Of a stretch of DNA of 64,000 nt, positions 7,746 to 16,003 are shown piece by piece (the stretch's first letter is position 1; the number at the start of each line of letters is the position of its first letter). Made by a program: the position numbers and the translations under genes. Origin of the DNA: an uncultured Alphaproteobacteria bacterium (GTDB taxonomy: Bacteria; Pseudomonadota; Alphaproteobacteria; Puniceispirillales; Puniceispirillaceae). Under the pieces are notes generated by a model that worked only from the letters and a program-made list of their open reading frames with translations, did no database searches and was not told the origin of the DNA. The stretch covers positions 1 through 64,000 of the forward strand of contig CALEYP010000003.1 of the NCBI GenBank assembly GCA_937924895.1, given 5' to 3'.

Positions 7746-8465
7746 ATGCAAATGGGTGGACAAGCGATTTTTTTAGCAAATATCAAGGGTGGTGTTGGGA
7801 AGTCTACACTGACAGCCTTTTTGACTGATTATTTCAAATCGACCTATTCAGATTTAAAGGTGAGCTTGCTTGATACTGACCCGCAAGGTTCCGCGATTGA
7901 ATTATTAGGCGCAAGCAATGCTGTGAATCTGGCGCGCCATATTCCCATTGGCGACCGCTATGATGGGGTAAATGCTGTTACCTTAGATGGCGTGTATCGG
8001 CGCCTGATTTCGGATAATTCAACACTCACTGTCGTTGATACGGCAGGGGGCGGGCTAGGTAATATTTGGCAATTAGTGATGCTATCGCAATGCGTTTTGG
8101 TACCAACTTCCCTGTCATGGGCCGATTTGCGTCCGACCATTGATTTTATCACGGATCTCAGCGAACGCAAAGAAAGTGCAGGTCTGGTAGCGCCTCACGT
8201 TATTCTGGTGCCAAACCGTATTTCGCCACAACAGCGTAATCTTCAGATGCTAACTGATGCGATCGGTGACATGGATGTGATTTTGGCGCCGCCTATTTCT
8301 GATCTCTCTATTGTGCGTGCCCAAGCGGCAGGCTTTACTGGATTAGAGGGGGTTAAAGGCACAAGGTTCCATGATGAATTAACCCGTCTTGGTAAATTCA
8401 TCACAGACTATGTCTTGTCAGGCAAATTGGATAGTATTTATGCCGATGAGGAAGAGGACGACTAA
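7746..8465 (+). CDS. Orphan ParA/MinD-family ATPase
   Basis: This 239-residue P-loop ATPase has the deviant Walker A KGGVGKST (residues 14-21, both Lys present), a Walker A' region LLDTDPQGSA and a Walker B-like VVDTAGGG. GGGAGGCG gives a strong Shine-Dalgarno. There is no parB, parS-like cluster, minC/minE or chemotaxis gene nearby, so it is not the chromosomal parAB pair. Solo ParA proteins position large protein complexes such as chemoreceptor arrays, pili or carboxysomes; which cargo applies here is unknown. The acidic tail (DEEEDD) may contact a partner. Confidence 0.85.
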   Translation: MQMGGQAIFLANIKGGVGKSTLTAFLTDYFKSTYSDLKVSLLDTDPQGSAIELLGASNAVNLARHIPIGDRYDGVNAVTLDGVYRRLISDNSTLTVVDTAGGGLGNIWQLVMLSQCVLVPTSLSWADLRPTIDFITDLSERKESAGLVAPHVILVPNRISPQQRNLQMLTDAIGDMDVILAPPISDLSIVRAQAAGFTGLEGVKGTRFHDELTRLGKFITDYVLSGKLDSIYADEEEDD

Positions 8466-8503
8466 GCCTTGAGGCCTTGCCGCCTGTCCAGTCTTAGCGA
8501 GGC

Positions 8504-9682
8504 TTAGCTCGCCTTATCTAACATTTCCTTCGCAACCCATTTATGGAAGTGATGCGTTGGCGTATCCATCATAGATGAGAATTTACCTCCATCATAGAGT
8601 GGGGCGTGACGGCCTTTTTGCATGCCTTCAACCACTTGGATATCTTCTTCAAACACTTTTTTCCACATGGCCGTGTTCACAGCGCGCATATCATCATAGG
8701 CTGCTTGTGCAACCTCGTCCGAGGCATAATATAGCTCAATCCGCTCAACGGTGCGTTCTGGTCCAGCAGGAGTTAGGATGATGGCAAAGGCGTGGTCTTT
8801 ATGCACACCAAGCAACACATTCGGGAAAAGCGCGCAATATTCAGAACCAGTATCCCATTTTGCTGGTAGGTTTTCAAATGAGGGGAAGCTGCGGCCATCA
8901 TCTGAAATTTGTGGGTTGTAGACAAGTGACCCTTGGCCAGAATAGACCGCATGGTCCAAAATATTATAGTGGTCTTGTAACCGCGAATAGCTGTTCAAAT
9001 CAGGGTGAATGAATGGCAAATGATACGCTTCACAATAATTTTCAACGCCCAACTTCCAGTTGCATGCCAAATCAAGGGTAAAGCCGCTATCAGACCCTCC
9101 TGTATAGACAGGTTGTTCAAAATCTGCACAGCGTGCCAGTAAATCGCCTGCATACTCTTCAAACTCGGCTGTCTCTTCATCTAGGGTGACATATACGACA
9201 TCGCGCCATACATAAGACCGCACTTTATTCAGCGGCAAATCATCCATCGGCACAGACTCATGGCTGTGAATGTCAGGACCGCCAGCATGTGGTGTTGCCT
9301 TCAGGAAGCCATCAAGATCATAGGCCCAAGCGTGATACGGGCAGGTGATAGGCCCCTTCAGACGTTGTGGCTCCTCGACAAGCTTCATGCCACGGTGACG
9401 GCAAACATTCTGAAAGACATTCACATCGCCTTGTTTGTTGCGTGCTATCAAAAGGGGGACATCCATGAAATCAACAGGCATCACATAGCCGGCATCTGGC
9501 ACATCTTTGCCAAACCCAATCGCAAACCAGTTCTTCGCAAACACGCTATCACGCTCTGCCTTGTAATAGGCGCTATCAACATAAGCATCATTCGGCAGGC
9601 CACGCGCGTCATCAATCGGTTGCAAAACGCGTGTTAAATCGTCCTGAAGGCGCTGGTGAGCTGAAAGATGTGACACTGTCAT
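8504..9682 (-). CDS. Rieske-type non-haem iron oxygenase, alpha subunit
   Basis: This 392-residue protein has a Rieske [2Fe-2S] domain with Cys94-x-His96 and Cys114-x2-His117 spaced by 17 residues. The catalytic domain has the mononuclear iron site ENYCEAYHLPFIH (His221, His226). Length and layout fit the single-component family that includes choline monooxygenase, glycine betaine oxygenase (GbcA) and carnitine oxygenase. A quaternary-amine substrate is likely but not proven. The ATG at 9682 has AAGGAG upstream; the frame extends to 9733. No beta subunit or reductase gene lies beside it, so electrons must come from elsewhere. Confidence 0.88.
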   Translation of the reverse strand: MTVSHLSAHQRLQDDLTRVLQPIDDARGLPNDAYVDSAYYKAERDSVFAKNWFAIGFGKDVPDAGYVMPVDFMDVPLLIARNKQGDVNVFQNVCRHRGMKLVEEPQRLKGPITCPYHAWAYDLDGFLKATPHAGGPDIHSHESVPMDDLPLNKVRSYVWRDVVYVTLDEETAEFEEYAGDLLARCADFEQPVYTGGSDSGFTLDLACNWKLGVENYCEAYHLPFIHPDLNSYSRLQDHYNILDHAVYSGQGSLVYNPQISDDGRSFPSFENLPAKWDTGSEYCALFPNVLLGVHKDHAFAIILTPAGPERTVERIELYYASDEVAQAAYDDMRAVNTAMWKKVFEEDIQVVEGMQKGRHAPLYDGGKFSSMMDTPTHHFHKWVAKEMLDKAS

Positions 9683-9797
9683 GGAACTCTCCTTAGTGAT
9701 TGCTTTTTGCAAAGACATTGCTATCTCTTTCACATCGGCTAGTTTTCTAGCGCTGTCTAGCGTATTTTCGTCTTATCAGTCGATTTTGGATAGATTT

Positions 9798-11198
9798 ATG
9801 TCACATCTGTTTACCGATCTTCATGCGAGCCTGGGCTCTTCTTTTTTCGTGCCAGTCTCCGCAGCTAAACCACCTCAAGCCATCTTGCGTTACCGCAATC
9901 AAGAAGCGGCTCAATCAATCGGGTTGGATAAGCTGTCAGATGAGGCGTGGCTGTCGCATTTTGCCTATTTTACTCCCTTTGAAGGTTCATTGCCTCAGCC
10001 CTTAGCGCTAGCTTATCATGGGCATCAATTTGGCGTTTATAACCCTGATATTGGGGACGGGCGTGGCTTCCTCTTTGCGCAAATCAAACAATCTGGCACC
10101 GGGCGGCTTTTGGATTTTGGTACAAAAGGGACAGGTCAAACGCCTTTTTCTCGTCAAGGAGATGGCCGGCTTACCTTAAAGGGCGCTGTCCGAGAAATAT
10201 TGGCGACTGAACTATTGCAGTCATTGGGTGTGCCGACATCCAAGACCTTATCTGTTGTTGAGACGGGGGAGGCACTATCTCGTCATGATGAACCGTCACC
10301 TGCGCGCTCTGCCTATCTTGTACGCTTGTCGGAAAGTCATATTCGTATTGGTAGCTTTCAGCGGCTTCATTATTTGAAACAAGGCGCAGAGAAAGAACAA
10401 TTGCTCCGCTATGTTGTGCGGCAATATTATCCTGCGGAGCTCTATCCCATGATAGATCCAGACGCCTCATTAACGGAGTTGGTGCCTGCGTTCCTGTCTG
10501 CCTTTGCACGCCGCGTTGCCCATATGACAGCGGGCTGGATGGCGGCTGGCTTTGTGCATGGTGTTTTAAATACGGATAATTTTAATCTCACAGGCGAATC
10601 ATTCGATTATGGACCCTGGCGGTTCTTACCACATCTCTCCCCGTCCTTTACTGCGGCCTATTTCGACCAGCAGGGGCGCTATGCCTATGGCCGGCAACCT
10701 GATGCCGCGCTATGGGCGTTATGCCGATTCGCAGATTGCTTTATTGAAGAGGTGCCTCAAGACGCGTTGGAGCAAGCTCTCTCAGGGTTTTTCGCAGAGA
10801 TGGAAACAAAAATGGTGCGTTTGCTGTTGCAAAGATTGGGCATAGACGCCTCTGATGGTGTGCCTATTATGAATACCTTCCTCAAAGCCAAACGAGAATC
10901 AGGCGTCTCTTTTGATGCGGCGTGTTTTGACTTATACGGTCAGCTATCAGCGCCAAAAGAGATCTATGAGGGGGATGTCTTTGTGCCTTATTTTGCCGCT
11001 CTTGCTGCGGGTGGTGCGCAAGCCAAACCTCGCACACATGCCTATTTCAATGCTGATGAGCCAAGCGCGAGCCTAGTGATAGACGAGGTGGAGCGAGTCT
11101 GGGAGCGCATTGCCTCTCATGATGATTTCTCTGCCCTCACCCAAAAATGTGCCGATATCCGCGCTTATGGTGTCGCTTTGGGGCACAGAAATACTTAG
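9798..11198 (+). CDS. selO: Protein adenylyltransferase SelO (YdiU family)
   Basis: This 466-residue pseudokinase-fold enzyme transfers AMP to Ser, Thr or Tyr of target proteins and is linked to redox stress. Recognisable blocks are GHQFGVYNPDIGDGRG, GTKGTGQTPFSRQGDGR, AVREILATELL and HGVLNTDNFN followed by DYGPW (the metal and catalytic region). E. coli YdiU is 478 residues. The C-terminus lacks the Sec/Cys found in eukaryotic SelO. The ATG at 9798 gives the standard N-terminus; the longer frame from 9681 runs into the Rieske promoter and is rejected. It ends 4 bases inside the convergent lrp-type gene. Confidence 0.94.
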   Translation: MSHLFTDLHASLGSSFFVPVSAAKPPQAILRYRNQEAAQSIGLDKLSDEAWLSHFAYFTPFEGSLPQPLALAYHGHQFGVYNPDIGDGRGFLFAQIKQSGTGRLLDFGTKGTGQTPFSRQGDGRLTLKGAVREILATELLQSLGVPTSKTLSVVETGEALSRHDEPSPARSAYLVRLSESHIRIGSFQRLHYLKQGAEKEQLLRYVVRQYYPAELYPMIDPDASLTELVPAFLSAFARRVAHMTAGWMAAGFVHGVLNTDNFNLTGESFDYGPWRFLPHLSPSFTAAYFDQQGRYAYGRQPDAALWALCRFADCFIEEVPQDALEQALSGFFAEMETKMVRLLLQRLGIDASDGVPIMNTFLKAKRESGVSFDAACFDLYGQLSAPKEIYEGDVFVPYFAALAAGGAQAKPRTHAYFNADEPSASLVIDEVERVWERIASHDDFSALTQKCADIRAYGVALGHRNT

Positions 11199-11653
11199 AT
11201 ATCCTCAGCATTTAGGCCGCGATTCAGCACGGTGCGCATCACAAAATTCGATTCCATCCGCAATACATGCGGCAGGCTAGAGAGGTATTCTGTGTGAATG
11301 CGACCAAAATCACCAACAGACTGGGCGGCAATCCGCAGCAAATAATCATTCTCACCCGCGACAAGGAAACAGGCTAAAACCTGCGGCACTTCTTGGATTG
11401 CAGCTTCAAATTCAGCCATCATCTCAGCTGATTGCCCATGCAGGGTAATATGCACCAGAACCACAACCGAATGACCAAGCTTGTCTAGGCTAAGGCTGGC
11501 ATGATACCCTTCAATTGTGCCTGCTTTTTCCAACAGGGCAACACGGCGCAAACAGGCAGAGGGCGATAACCCCACCTCTGCGGCTAAATCAATATTAGAC
11601 ATGCGGGCATTTTCCTGCAGATGAGATAGAATCATCTTGTCAATTTTGTCCAT
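11195..11653 (-). CDS. Lrp/AsnC-family regulator of alanine dehydrogenase (AldR-like)
   Basis: This 152-residue regulator has an N-terminal winged helix-turn-helix (MSNIDLAAEVGLSPSACLRRV) and a C-terminal RAM ligand-binding domain. It is divergent from ald across a 203-base AT-rich gap containing symmetric and repeated elements. In this arrangement Lrp-type proteins sense alanine or branched amino acids and activate ald. Its stop overlaps the convergent selO stop. Confidence 0.9.
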   Translation of the reverse strand: MDKIDKMILSHLQENARMSNIDLAAEVGLSPSACLRRVALLEKAGTIEGYHASLSLDKLGHSVVVLVHITLHGQSAEMMAEFEAAIQEVPQVLACFLVAGENDYLLRIAAQSVGDFGRIHTEYLSSLPHVLRMESNFVMRTVLNRGLNAEDI

Positions 11654-11690
11654 AGTCCCTCCAAATGATGTTCATGACACCGTGTATTAT

Positions 11691-11740
11691 TCATCATTAA
11701 TTAATAATATTCGAATATATCATCACAATTAATAATTATA
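11691..11740. promoter_or_regulatory. Candidate Lrp-type operator array between the regulator and ald
   Basis: This AT-rich stretch has a perfect 12-base palindrome ATATTCGAATAT (11707-11718). It also has two near-direct copies of a TCATCA...TTAATAAT block beginning at 11691 and 11720, 29 bases apart. Repeated, weakly conserved AT-rich sites are typical of Lrp-family octamer binding. The role is inferred from position. Confidence 0.5.
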
Positions 11741-11856
11741 TCCAAATAAAAAACGAATTACCGCTGTCATAGAGGTGAAAAACGCAATCACATTTTTTGT
11801 GGTTTGCGCTAGCGTACTGTCATGATTTCCACCTAGTCACAAGAGGGAGTGCGACG

Positions 11857-12951
11857 ATGATTATCGGTGTACCAAAAGAGATTAAAGTTAAAGAAGCCAG
11901 AGTCGGTCTTGTGCCGTCATCTGTGTCTGAGCTAACACGCCGGGGGCATGAGGTCCTTGTGCAAACAGGCGCTGGTCAGGGTATCGGTGCATCTGATGCT
12001 GATTATGAAGCAGCTGGCGCAAAGATTCTGCCAGATGCTGAATCAGTCTTCAGCCAAGCCAAGATGATCGTGAAGGTGAAAGAACCACAGCCTTCTGAAT
12101 GGGTTCAGCTTCGCCCTGATCACATCCTATTCACCTATTTGCACCTCGCAGCTGATGCGGCGCAAACACGTGGCTTGATGGATTCTGGCTGTACAGCAAT
12201 TGCTTATGAGACCATCACTGATGCGTCTGGCGGTTTGCCTTTGCTAGCGCCAATGTCAGAAGTTGCTGGTCGTTTGTCAGTTATTGAAGGTGCCGCTCAT
12301 TTGAAAGCAAATGCTGGTGGACGCGGTATGCTCATCTCAGGTGTGCCTGGTACTGAGCCAGCTGAAGTTGTCATCATTGGTGGCGGTGTCGTTGGTGTGA
12401 ATGCTGCGAAGATGGCCGTTGGTATGGGCGCTCGTGTGACTATCCTTGATAAGTCACTGCCTCGCTTGCGTTATTTGTCAGATATCTTTGGCGCATCTGT
12501 GACAACACGCTACTCAAGTGCTGATGTGCTTGATAACTGCGTGAGAAAAGCGGACATGGTAGTGGGTGCTGTCCTTATCCCTGGTGCAAGCGCGCCACGT
12601 TTGGTCAGCAAAGCGATGCTATCAGAAATGAAGCAAGGGGCTGTTTTGGTTGACGTTGCGATTGACCAAGGTGGTTGCTTTGAGACATCAAAGGCGACAA
12701 CACATGATGAGCCAACCTATATCGTAGATGGTATCGTTCATTATTGTGTGGCTAATATGCCTGGTTCAGTGCCACGCACATCATCAGAAGCGCTCAATAA
12801 TGCCACATTGCCATTCACACTAGCGCTCGCAGAGAAGGGTGTGGCGGCGCTTGATGATGACCCACATCTTGCGAACGGCCTGAATGTGAAAGATGGCGAG
12901 ATTCGTTACCAAGCTGTGATTGACGCTTTGGGCGAAAACCCGCAAGCCTAA
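11857..12951 (+). CDS. ald: Alanine dehydrogenase
   Basis: This 364-residue NAD-dependent enzyme interconverts L-alanine and pyruvate plus ammonia. The N-terminus MIIGVPKEIKVKEARVGL is the family signature, and the Rossmann motif is IIGGGVVGVNAAKMAVGMGA. The conserved substrate-site segment VKVKEPQPSEW and the C-terminal IVHYCVANMPGSVPRTSS are present. GAGGGAG lies 7 bases before the ATG at 11857. It likely feeds carbon from alanine and is controlled by the divergent Lrp-type gene. Confidence 0.96.
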   Translation: MIIGVPKEIKVKEARVGLVPSSVSELTRRGHEVLVQTGAGQGIGASDADYEAAGAKILPDAESVFSQAKMIVKVKEPQPSEWVQLRPDHILFTYLHLAADAAQTRGLMDSGCTAIAYETITDASGGLPLLAPMSEVAGRLSVIEGAAHLKANAGGRGMLISGVPGTEPAEVVIIGGGVVGVNAAKMAVGMGARVTILDKSLPRLRYLSDIFGASVTTRYSSADVLDNCVRKADMVVGAVLIPGASAPRLVSKAMLSEMKQGAVLVDVAIDQGGCFETSKATTHDEPTYIVDGIVHYCVANMPGSVPRTSSEALNNATLPFTLALAEKGVAALDDDPHLANGLNVKDGEIRYQAVIDALGENPQA

Positions 12952-13012
12952 CCGGCTATTATGAGCGGCCTGTGGGCAGTGAAATCTGATCATAGGCCGC
13001 ATCAGCCCATAC

Positions 13013-13047
13013 AAGGATACAGAGACAATAATTTTTGTATCCTTTTT
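13013..13047 (+). terminator. Terminator after ald
   Basis: A perfect 9-bp stem AAGGATACA / TGTATCCTT with a 14-base loop leads into five T. It lies 61 bases after the ald stop and just before the tRNA-Ala promoter. Confidence 0.82.
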
Positions 13048-13058
13048 CGAAAAAACGC

Positions 13059-13086
13059 TTGACCTTAGGGTGCTGATAGATAATAA
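13059..13086 (+). promoter_or_regulatory. Candidate sigma-70 promoter for tRNA-Ala and rpmF
   Basis: TTGACC, a 16-base spacer and TAATAA form a reasonable -35/-10 pair. It ends 43 bases before the tRNA and directly follows the ald terminator. Visual assignment only. Confidence 0.5.
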
Positions 13087-13129
13087 ACACCGACATCCGA
13101 AGTCATGTGGCTTTTGATACATAGGTCGT

Positions 13130-13205
13130 GGGGCCATAGCTCAGCTGGGAGAGCGCGTGCTTTGCAAGCATGAGGTCGTCGGTTCGATCCCGTCTGGCTC
13201 CACCA
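13130..13205 (+). tRNA. tRNA-Ala (anticodon TGC)
   Basis: The gene is 76 bases with encoded CCA. The acceptor stem GGGGCCA / TGGCTCC contains the G3-U70 pair, the identity element of alanine tRNA. The D arm, the anticodon stem CGTGC / GCATG with loop TTTGCAA (anticodon TGC at 13163-13165) and the T loop TTCGATC are all present. It is a single copy here, not inside an rRNA spacer, and 62 bases before rpmF. Confidence 0.97.
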
Positions 13206-13267
13206 ACCTATCCCTGACACAGGGTGTGTTAGCCCACAATCTGGCAAAAGAATTATAGGAGCTCGGC

Positions 13268-13453
13268 ATGGCCGTTCCAAAGAGTAAAGTGACAAAGTCT
13301 AAGCGCGACATGCGCCGCGCCCACGACGCAATCCGCAGCGACGCTTATATCGAAGATAAAGATACAGGTGAATTGCGCCGCCCACATCATATCGATCTTA
13401 AGACTGGTATGTATAAAGGCCGCCAAGTGCTAAAGGTAAAAGACGCTATCTAA
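13268..13453 (+). CDS. rpmF: 50S ribosomal protein L32
   Basis: This 61-residue basic ribosomal protein has the canonical start MAVPKSKVTKSKRDMRRAHDA. TAGGAG lies 7 bases upstream of the ATG. The zinc-binding Cys residues found in some L32 proteins are absent here, as in many alphaproteobacteria. It probably shares a transcript with tRNA-Ala. plsX and fabH, which often follow rpmF, do not follow here. Confidence 0.97.
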   Translation: MAVPKSKVTKSKRDMRRAHDAIRSDAYIEDKDTGELRRPHHIDLKTGMYKGRQVLKVKDAI

Positions 13454-13482
13454 TAGCCCTAAACCGGATTGAATGTATTAGT

Positions 13483-13516
13483 GAAAGCGTGGAGGGTCTC
13501 CTTCGCGCTTTTCTTT
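13483..13516 (+). terminator. Likely terminator after rpmF
   Basis: GAAAGCG and GGAG pair with CTCC and CGCTTT in an imperfect hairpin, followed by TTCTTTT. It lies between rpmF and hspQ and ends just before the hspQ Shine-Dalgarno GAGG. Confidence 0.55.
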
Positions 13517-13526
13517 TGAGGTCAGT

Positions 13527-13871
13527 ATGAGCAACGAAACAGACATCATAAAAGCACCCCTATATTGCATAGGCGATATTGTGCGTCACAAGCATTACCC
13601 TTTTAGAGGGGTCATTGTGGATGTCGATCCTGAATTTGATAATACAGAAGAATGGTATAGCGCGATTCCTGAAGATGTGCGCCCTGCCAAAGAGCAGCCC
13701 TTTTATCATTTGCTCGCTGAGAATTCAGATAGTTTTTACACCGCCTATGTCAGTCAGCAAAATCTAACGCCAGATGCTGATAATGGCCCAGTGAGCCACC
13801 CTGATGTGGAAGAAGTCTTCGAAGATTTGCAAGATAACCGCTATCAGCTGCGCCGTGAGGCATTCAACTAA
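13527..13871 (+). CDS. hspQ: Heat shock protein HspQ
   Basis: This is a 114-residue HspQ/YccV-family protein. The motifs YCIGDIVRHKHYPFRGVIVDVDPEF, EEWY, FYHLLAE and AYVSQQNL are diagnostic. In E. coli HspQ binds hemimethylated DNA and is a Lon protease specificity enhancer. Here it stands alone between rpmF and the SUF operon. Confidence 0.93.
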   Translation: MSNETDIIKAPLYCIGDIVRHKHYPFRGVIVDVDPEFDNTEEWYSAIPEDVRPAKEQPFYHLLAENSDSFYTAYVSQQNLTPDADNGPVSHPDVEEVFEDLQDNRYQLRREAFN

Positions 13872-13952
13872 TATTTTTTCGGTATATTTTGCTGATTTTT
13901 AGGCCTAAAGGTCTTGAAATTCTCCAGTCTGACAGTATGTTACAGCTATACT

Positions 13953-13967
13953 AGACTAAATTAGTCT
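13953..13967 (+). promoter_or_regulatory. IscR type-1-like operator in front of the SUF operon
   Basis: The perfect inverted repeat AGACTAA-A-TTAGTCT contains GACTAAATTAGTC. This matches every position of the E. coli IscR type-1 core GACTRWWWYAGTC (established consensus). A -10-like TATACT (13947-13952) abuts it. The site lies 86 bases before the first gene of the operon, which itself encodes an Rrf2/IscR-family regulator. Binding with an Fe-S cluster would repress the operon (inference). Confidence 0.75.
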
Positions 13968-14013
13968 GATTTTGAAACTCATTCGCAATAATGCAAACCA
14001 TTCGCAACAGGCT

Positions 14014-14042
14014 TACCGTAAGGTGAGCCGTGCTTCACGGTA
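14014..14042 (+). promoter_or_regulatory. Leader hairpin before the Rrf2 gene
   Basis: TACCGT (14014-14019) and ACGGTA (14037-14042) form an outer stem around a CCGTG/CACGG inner stem. The structure ends 10 bases before the GTG start and could mask or position the ribosome-binding region. Confidence 0.4.
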
Positions 14043-14052
14043 GGATAGTAAC

Positions 14053-14538
14053 GTGCTTCGACTCAATCGTATGACAGATTATGCGATGATCATGCTGACC
14101 GCTTTGGCCATGCGTGACGAGGCGTTAGTGCCAAGCGCTATCTTGGCGCAGCAAACCCAGCTCAATCAAACAACGATCGCCAAAATTGGCAAAGCCTTGG
14201 TGCAAGCGGGTGTTATCGTCGCCGAACGTGGTGTGAATGGTGGCTATCGTCTGGCGCGTCCAGCGAGCGAGATTACGGCTACTCAGGTGATTGAAGCGTT
14301 AGAAGGGCCAATTGCTCTCACAGCATGTGTCGATGGCGCAGAAGAGCCCTGTGCCACGCAAGATGGCTGTTTCCTGTCCGGTCATTGGAATCAGGTAAAT
14401 GGTGCCATTAGAGGGGCATTGGATGAGGTGACTTTAAGGTCACTTGTATCCTCGGCCAATATGATTTTTTCACAAGCGGGGCCGGCGTCCCAAGCCTCTT
14501 TTCAAGAGGTCCCACTACAATCAAAGAAGGTGAACTGA
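14053..14538 (+). CDS. Rrf2/IscR-family Fe-S-sensing regulator of the SUF operon
   Basis: This 161-residue regulator has an N-terminal winged helix (MTDYAMIMLTALA; GVNGGYRLARPASEIT). A cluster-binding loop contains three Cys spaced x7 and x5 and a nearby His (ACVDG, EPCAT, DGCFLSGHW). The ligand pattern resembles IscR and SUF-type Rrf2 proteins that bind [2Fe-2S]. GTG at 14053 is used because the N-terminus MLRLNRMTDYA is standard. It is 2 bases from sufB and sits downstream of a matching operator, so autoregulation is very likely. Confidence 0.93.
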   Translation: MLRLNRMTDYAMIMLTALAMRDEALVPSAILAQQTQLNQTTIAKIGKALVQAGVIVAERGVNGGYRLARPASEITATQVIEALEGPIALTACVDGAEEPCATQDGCFLSGHWNQVNGAIRGALDEVTLRSLVSSANMIFSQAGPASQASFQEVPLQSKKVN

Positions 14539-14540
14539 CA

Positions 14541-15992
14541 ATGGCAGCAACGCAAGAAACCATTGCCGCAGTCGAAGAAGCAACAGGCCAATATAAATAT
14601 GGGTTTGTGACCGATATTGAGGTTGAAAAGGCGCCCAAAGGGCTGAATGAAGATATTATCCGTTTTATCTCAGCCAAAAAGGATGAGCCTGACTGGTTGT
14701 TAGAATGGCGTCTAAAAGCCTATCAAAAATGGCTGACCATGGACTCGCCAGATTGGGCAAAATTAGACATTCCTGAGATTGATTATCAGGATATCCATTA
14801 TTATGCCGCCCCAAAGACAGCTGAGGGGCCGAAGTCATTGGATGAGGTCGACCCCGAATTATTGGCAACTTATGAAAAGCTAGGCATCCCGCTCAATGAG
14901 CAAAAAATGCTCGCTGGTGTAGCGGTTGATGCAGTGTTTGATTCAGTGTCAGTTGCCACAACATTCCGCGAGGAATTGGCAAAGGCAGGGGTTGTTTTCT
15001 GCCCTATCTCAGAGGCGGTTCACAGCCATCCTGAGTTGGTCAAAAAATACCTTGGCTCTGTTGTGCCGGTGGCCGATAATTATTTCTCAGCGCTGAACTC
15101 AGCCGTCTTTACAGATGGCTCGTTCGTCTTCATTCCAAAGGGTGTGCGTTGCCCCATGGAATTATCAACATACTTCCGGATTAATGAGAAAAATACCGGT
15201 CAGTTTGAGCGGACTTTGATCATTGCTGAGGACCAGTCCTATGTATCCTATCTAGAAGGATGCACAGCCCCGCAAAGAGATGAAAATCAACTTCATGCCG
15301 CTGTTGTAGAATTGGTGGCGCTTGAGGACGCAGAGATCAAATATTCAACTGTTCAGAATTGGTATCCAGGTGACGCCGAAGGCAAGGGCGGGATTTACAA
15401 TTTTGTGACAAAGCGAGGGGCCTGTCGTGGTGACCGTGCCAAGATTTCTTGGACGCAGGTTGAAACAGGCTCAGCTGTGACATGGAAATACCCCTCATGT
15501 ATTTTGCAAGGCAAAGACTCGGTTGGTGAATTCTATTCAGTGGCTGTGACAAATGGCGCGCAACAAGCCGATACAGGCACAAAGATGATCCATCTAGGTG
15601 AAGGTAGCCGGTCTACCATCATCTCAAAGGGGATTTCTGCTGGTAAATCGAACAATACCTATCGTGGTTTGGTACAGGTGATGCCAAAGGCTGAAAATGC
15701 CCGTAACTTTACGCAATGTGACAGCTTACTTGTCGGCGATAAATGTGGGGCTCATACCGTGCCTTACATCGTGTCTCGCAACCCGTCTGGGAAGGTGGAA
15801 CATGAAGCGACCACATCTCGTATTTCAGAAGATCAGCTTTTTTATTGTCATCAGCGTGGGCTCGATGAAGAAGAGGCGGTCTCGTTAATTGTGAATGGCT
15901 TCTGCCGTGAGGTGATGAAAGAATTACCAATGGAATTTGCCGTTGAAGCCCAGAAACTCATTGCTATTAGCCTCGAAGGCTCTGTTGGATAA
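14541..15992 (+). CDS. sufB: Fe-S cluster assembly scaffold SufB
   Basis: This 483-residue protein is the scaffold subunit of the SufBC2D complex, which builds clusters from SufS-derived sulfur. Conserved blocks are FIPKGVRCPMELSTYFRIN, YVSYLEGCTAPQR, AHTVPYI and the C-terminal LPMEFAVEAQKLIAISLEGSVG. It is in the usual position ahead of sufC, 11 bases apart. Confidence 0.97.
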   Translation: MAATQETIAAVEEATGQYKYGFVTDIEVEKAPKGLNEDIIRFISAKKDEPDWLLEWRLKAYQKWLTMDSPDWAKLDIPEIDYQDIHYYAAPKTAEGPKSLDEVDPELLATYEKLGIPLNEQKMLAGVAVDAVFDSVSVATTFREELAKAGVVFCPISEAVHSHPELVKKYLGSVVPVADNYFSALNSAVFTDGSFVFIPKGVRCPMELSTYFRINEKNTGQFERTLIIAEDQSYVSYLEGCTAPQRDENQLHAAVVELVALEDAEIKYSTVQNWYPGDAEGKGGIYNFVTKRGACRGDRAKISWTQVETGSAVTWKYPSCILQGKDSVGEFYSVAVTNGAQQADTGTKMIHLGEGSRSTIISKGISAGKSNNTYRGLVQVMPKAENARNFTQCDSLLVGDKCGAHTVPYIVSRNPSGKVEHEATTSRISEDQLFYCHQRGLDEEEAVSLIVNGFCREVMKELPMEFAVEAQKLIAISLEGSVG

Positions 15993-16003
15993 GGAATAAA
16001 TTT

